Positions 62,304-64,000 of a DNA stretch of 64,000 nucleotides are shown one piece after another; within the stretch, counting starts at the first letter, position 1; every line of letters starts with the position of its first letter. The notes beneath the pieces are model-generated. The model saw only the letters and a list, made by a program, of their open reading frames with translations, ran no database searches and was not told the origin of the DNA. Both the position numbers and the translations under genes were made by a program. This DNA comes from Porphyra umbilicalis (lineage: Eukaryota; Rhodophyta; Bangiophyceae; Bangiales; Bangiaceae), in the NCBI GenBank assembly GCA_002049455.2, contig KV919030.1:45192-109191 (forward strand), in the 5' to 3' direction.

Positions 62304-63336
62304 CGTCGCGCCAGCGGCGGGCCGCAGGACGGCGGGGGGGGGAAGACGTCACGACGGGGCGGATGCAAGACCACAACAGGCGCGTGTCGTTTTGTTCCCT
62401 GGTGCAAAGCCTGCTTGGCCCTAATTCGACGGTGCCACGTGGGTGCAGTGATAAGCAGCAACAATGTATCATATCAAAGCGTACTGTATGATACATACTT
62501 AATGGCTGCAAGCGTTCAGGTGACAACTACCAGACCATGATGGTGATCAACTACTGGTGCAGTTTGGATGAAGCGCACCTTCCCGGCGCTCGGCACCATC
62601 CGCCACGTCCGCCCCGCAGCACCGCCGGGGACTCACCGTCGGCTGCCGCACCCGAGGTTGCTCCTGCCTCGCCGCCCGACCACCGTGTGGCCGCCGCGGA
62701 CGCGCCGTCGCAGACGCGCCGTCCCGTCGACGCGCCTTGCCCCTCTGGCTTGGCACGCACGCACCCTCGGGCGCGTCGTGCCCACCGGCCCTGATGGCTG
62801 CCCGCCGGCCGTCGTGTGCCCTCGGCGGTGCGTCGCTGCTCGGCCGAGGCGTCGGCGTCGGCGGTGCGGGCACCTTTCCCCGCGCGCCCACGCGGCTCCC
62901 CCCACCATCCCCAGCGGTGCAAGCGAGAGGCGTGCCCCACAGCCACGGGGACGCGCGCGCGCACACCCCTGCTCGCGGGCCGCTGCCGCGGTAGGTAGCG
63001 ACCGGCCGCCGGCCGTTGCGTCAGCCCGACCGGGGGGTAGTGGCTGACGCCGGCTCCAGCTGCGCAGATTGGATACCTGCGCCTGGGGTCGGCCGGACGC
63101 CCGGGTGGTGCGTGCCGCATCCGTACGATACATTGGTTGTCGGCGCTGCAGCAGCTGCCCGTGCCACCGGCGCTCGACGTGGGCAGCGGCGGCAGTCGCT
63201 CTCGCTCTTCTTCCCTCCAAAGTGGCTGGCGCTCCTCGCCGAGCCCCCCAAGCTCCCCCTTTTCCCCCACCCCGCGGCTCTTCCCCCCCACTGTCTCTCC
63301 TCTCACCCCCCTCTCCCCCATCCTTGCCGCCGCCCA
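62304..63336. other. Divergent intergenic region, no credible gene
   Basis: Upstream of both the sulfotransferase (-) and the right-edge gene (+). The final 100 bp are C/T-rich, as in other leaders here. ORFs on both strands lack domains. Confidence 0.4.
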
Positions 63337-63953
63337 ATGATGCGGCCCGACCCGGTCGGGCGCCCCCCCCCCCCCCCCGGCGCGCCGACGGACCGCCCCC
63401 ACGGCGGCGACAGCGGCCACGACGGCAACGACGATGCGACGGCGGGGAGCAGCGGCGGGGTTACCATGAGCGCGCGTAGCACCACCGCCAGCGTGACCGT
63501 CCACCCGCCCCCGCCCGCCCCCGCCGGCGGCGCGCGGGGGGCGTCGCTGCCGCCGCCGGCGGGGTGGTCCCCCTCGGCGGCCCTGGGGGGGGACCCGCCC
63601 CCCCCCGACGCGCCGCCGCCACCGGCGCCCCCGCGCCGCCGCCAGTGGCCGGCGGCGTGGTGACCGCCGCCGCCGCGGCGGCGACGACCGCGTCGGTCGC
63701 ACGCGCGCGCCGCGGCGGCCTGCCGCCGCTGCGCCTGTCCGCGGTGGCGCCCGCGTCGTCGGCGGCGCGGGGCGTGCACGCCCCCACCCGCCCCCCGCCG
63801 CCGTCGCCGTTGGCCCCGTCACGCACGCGCCGCCGCCGCCGCCGCCGCCGCACCCGCTCCGTCGGGCGGCGGCCATGCCACACCCCGCCACGGCGCCCGC
63901 CGCCGCCGGCGCGACGGGCTACTCGCCACCCGACGCGTGCGCGTCGGGCGGTA

Positions 63954-63985
<32 letters not shown>

Positions 63986-64000
63986 ACGGGCGGCCGCGGC
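63337..64000 (+). CDS. Pro/Ala-rich protein, partial at right edge, frame uncertain
   Basis: Two tandem ATGs (63337, 63340) follow a pyrimidine-rich leader. The frame reads MRPDPVGRPPPPPGAPTDRP, then GGDSGHDGNDDATAGSSGG and a Pro-rich stretch. After a C run near 63599-63606 the original frame stops at 63663, while a shifted frame continues as VVTAAAAAATTASVARARRG, then GGLPPLRLSAVAPASSAARG and Arg runs. The window ends inside a GGC repeat. The product cannot be named; it resembles the low-complexity N-terminal arm of regulators such as the cyclin at 26343. Confidence 0.35.

Noticed and set aside
1..64000. tRNA or rRNA genes
   Set aside because: I saw no cloverleaf or conserved rRNA core while reading, but I could not run a covariance search, so absence is not proven.

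Overview
This is nuclear DNA from a GC-rich photosynthetic eukaryote. The best fit is a red alga of the Bangiophyceae (Porphyra/Pyropia type). The grounds are a plastid-targeted Mg-protoporphyrin IX methyltransferase, a eukaryotic ESCRT-III subunit, a Pho80-type cyclin, a monofunctional formate-tetrahydrofolate ligase, few short introns (0-1 per gene), long poly-G/poly-C tracts, and decayed tnp2 (CACTA-type) and copia-type elements. The species assignment is inference; no rRNA or organellar marker is present.

Layout. 1-3 kb: decayed tnp2 transposase running off the left edge, a small MYND-like ORF and a mariner-type MITE. 3.2-5.8 kb: CHLM (+), convergent with a NUDIX hydrolase (-). 6.1-6.8 kb: 731-bp element with 38-bp terminal inverted repeats. 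8-8.6 kb: CHMP2/VPS2 (-), with a 25-bp minisatellite just upstream. 9.3-13.5 kb: weak hypothetical gene, a 287-bp element flanked by TTAG, and a dead copia retrotransposon. 17-20.4 kb: membrane-anchored PKD/IPT/glucose-sorbosone dehydrogenase-like protein. 20.4-26.3 kb: long stretch without a credible gene. 26.3-28.7 kb: Pho80-like cyclin. 29.5-30.2 kb: small membrane-anchored protein with two ribbon-helix-helix-like segments (-). 31.3-34 kb: PWWP chromatin protein (+), convergent with a carotenoid-oxygenase-like protein (34.5-36.6 kb, -). 36.7-43 kb: repeats, the C-terminal part of a second tnp2-type element, and an unknown gene with an in-frame stop. 43.7-48.9 kb: divergent pair of FIST-domain protein (-) and formate-tetrahydrofolate ligase (+). 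50-52.6 kb: Pro/Ala-rich protein with a divergent cyclin-box-like C-terminus. 54.1-57.9 kb: secreted Cys-rich protein (-) and malate dehydrogenase (-). 59.3-62.3 kb: unknown two-exon gene (+), convergent with a Golgi-type sulfotransferase (-). 63.3 kb to the end: a Pro/Ala-rich gene running off the right edge.

The genes are ordinary nuclear neighbours, not an operon. Shared themes are: (i) five of seven inferred introns begin with GTACGT; (ii) several genes are broken only at homopolymer runs of 8-19 G or C, which suggests assembly error or mononucleotide polymorphism; (iii) the transposon reading frames are broken mainly by stop codons that single C-to-T changes (CAG to TAG, CGA to TGA) could create, with few indels. 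The most interesting protein is the carotenoid-oxygenase homologue, which appears to lack all four iron-binding histidines.
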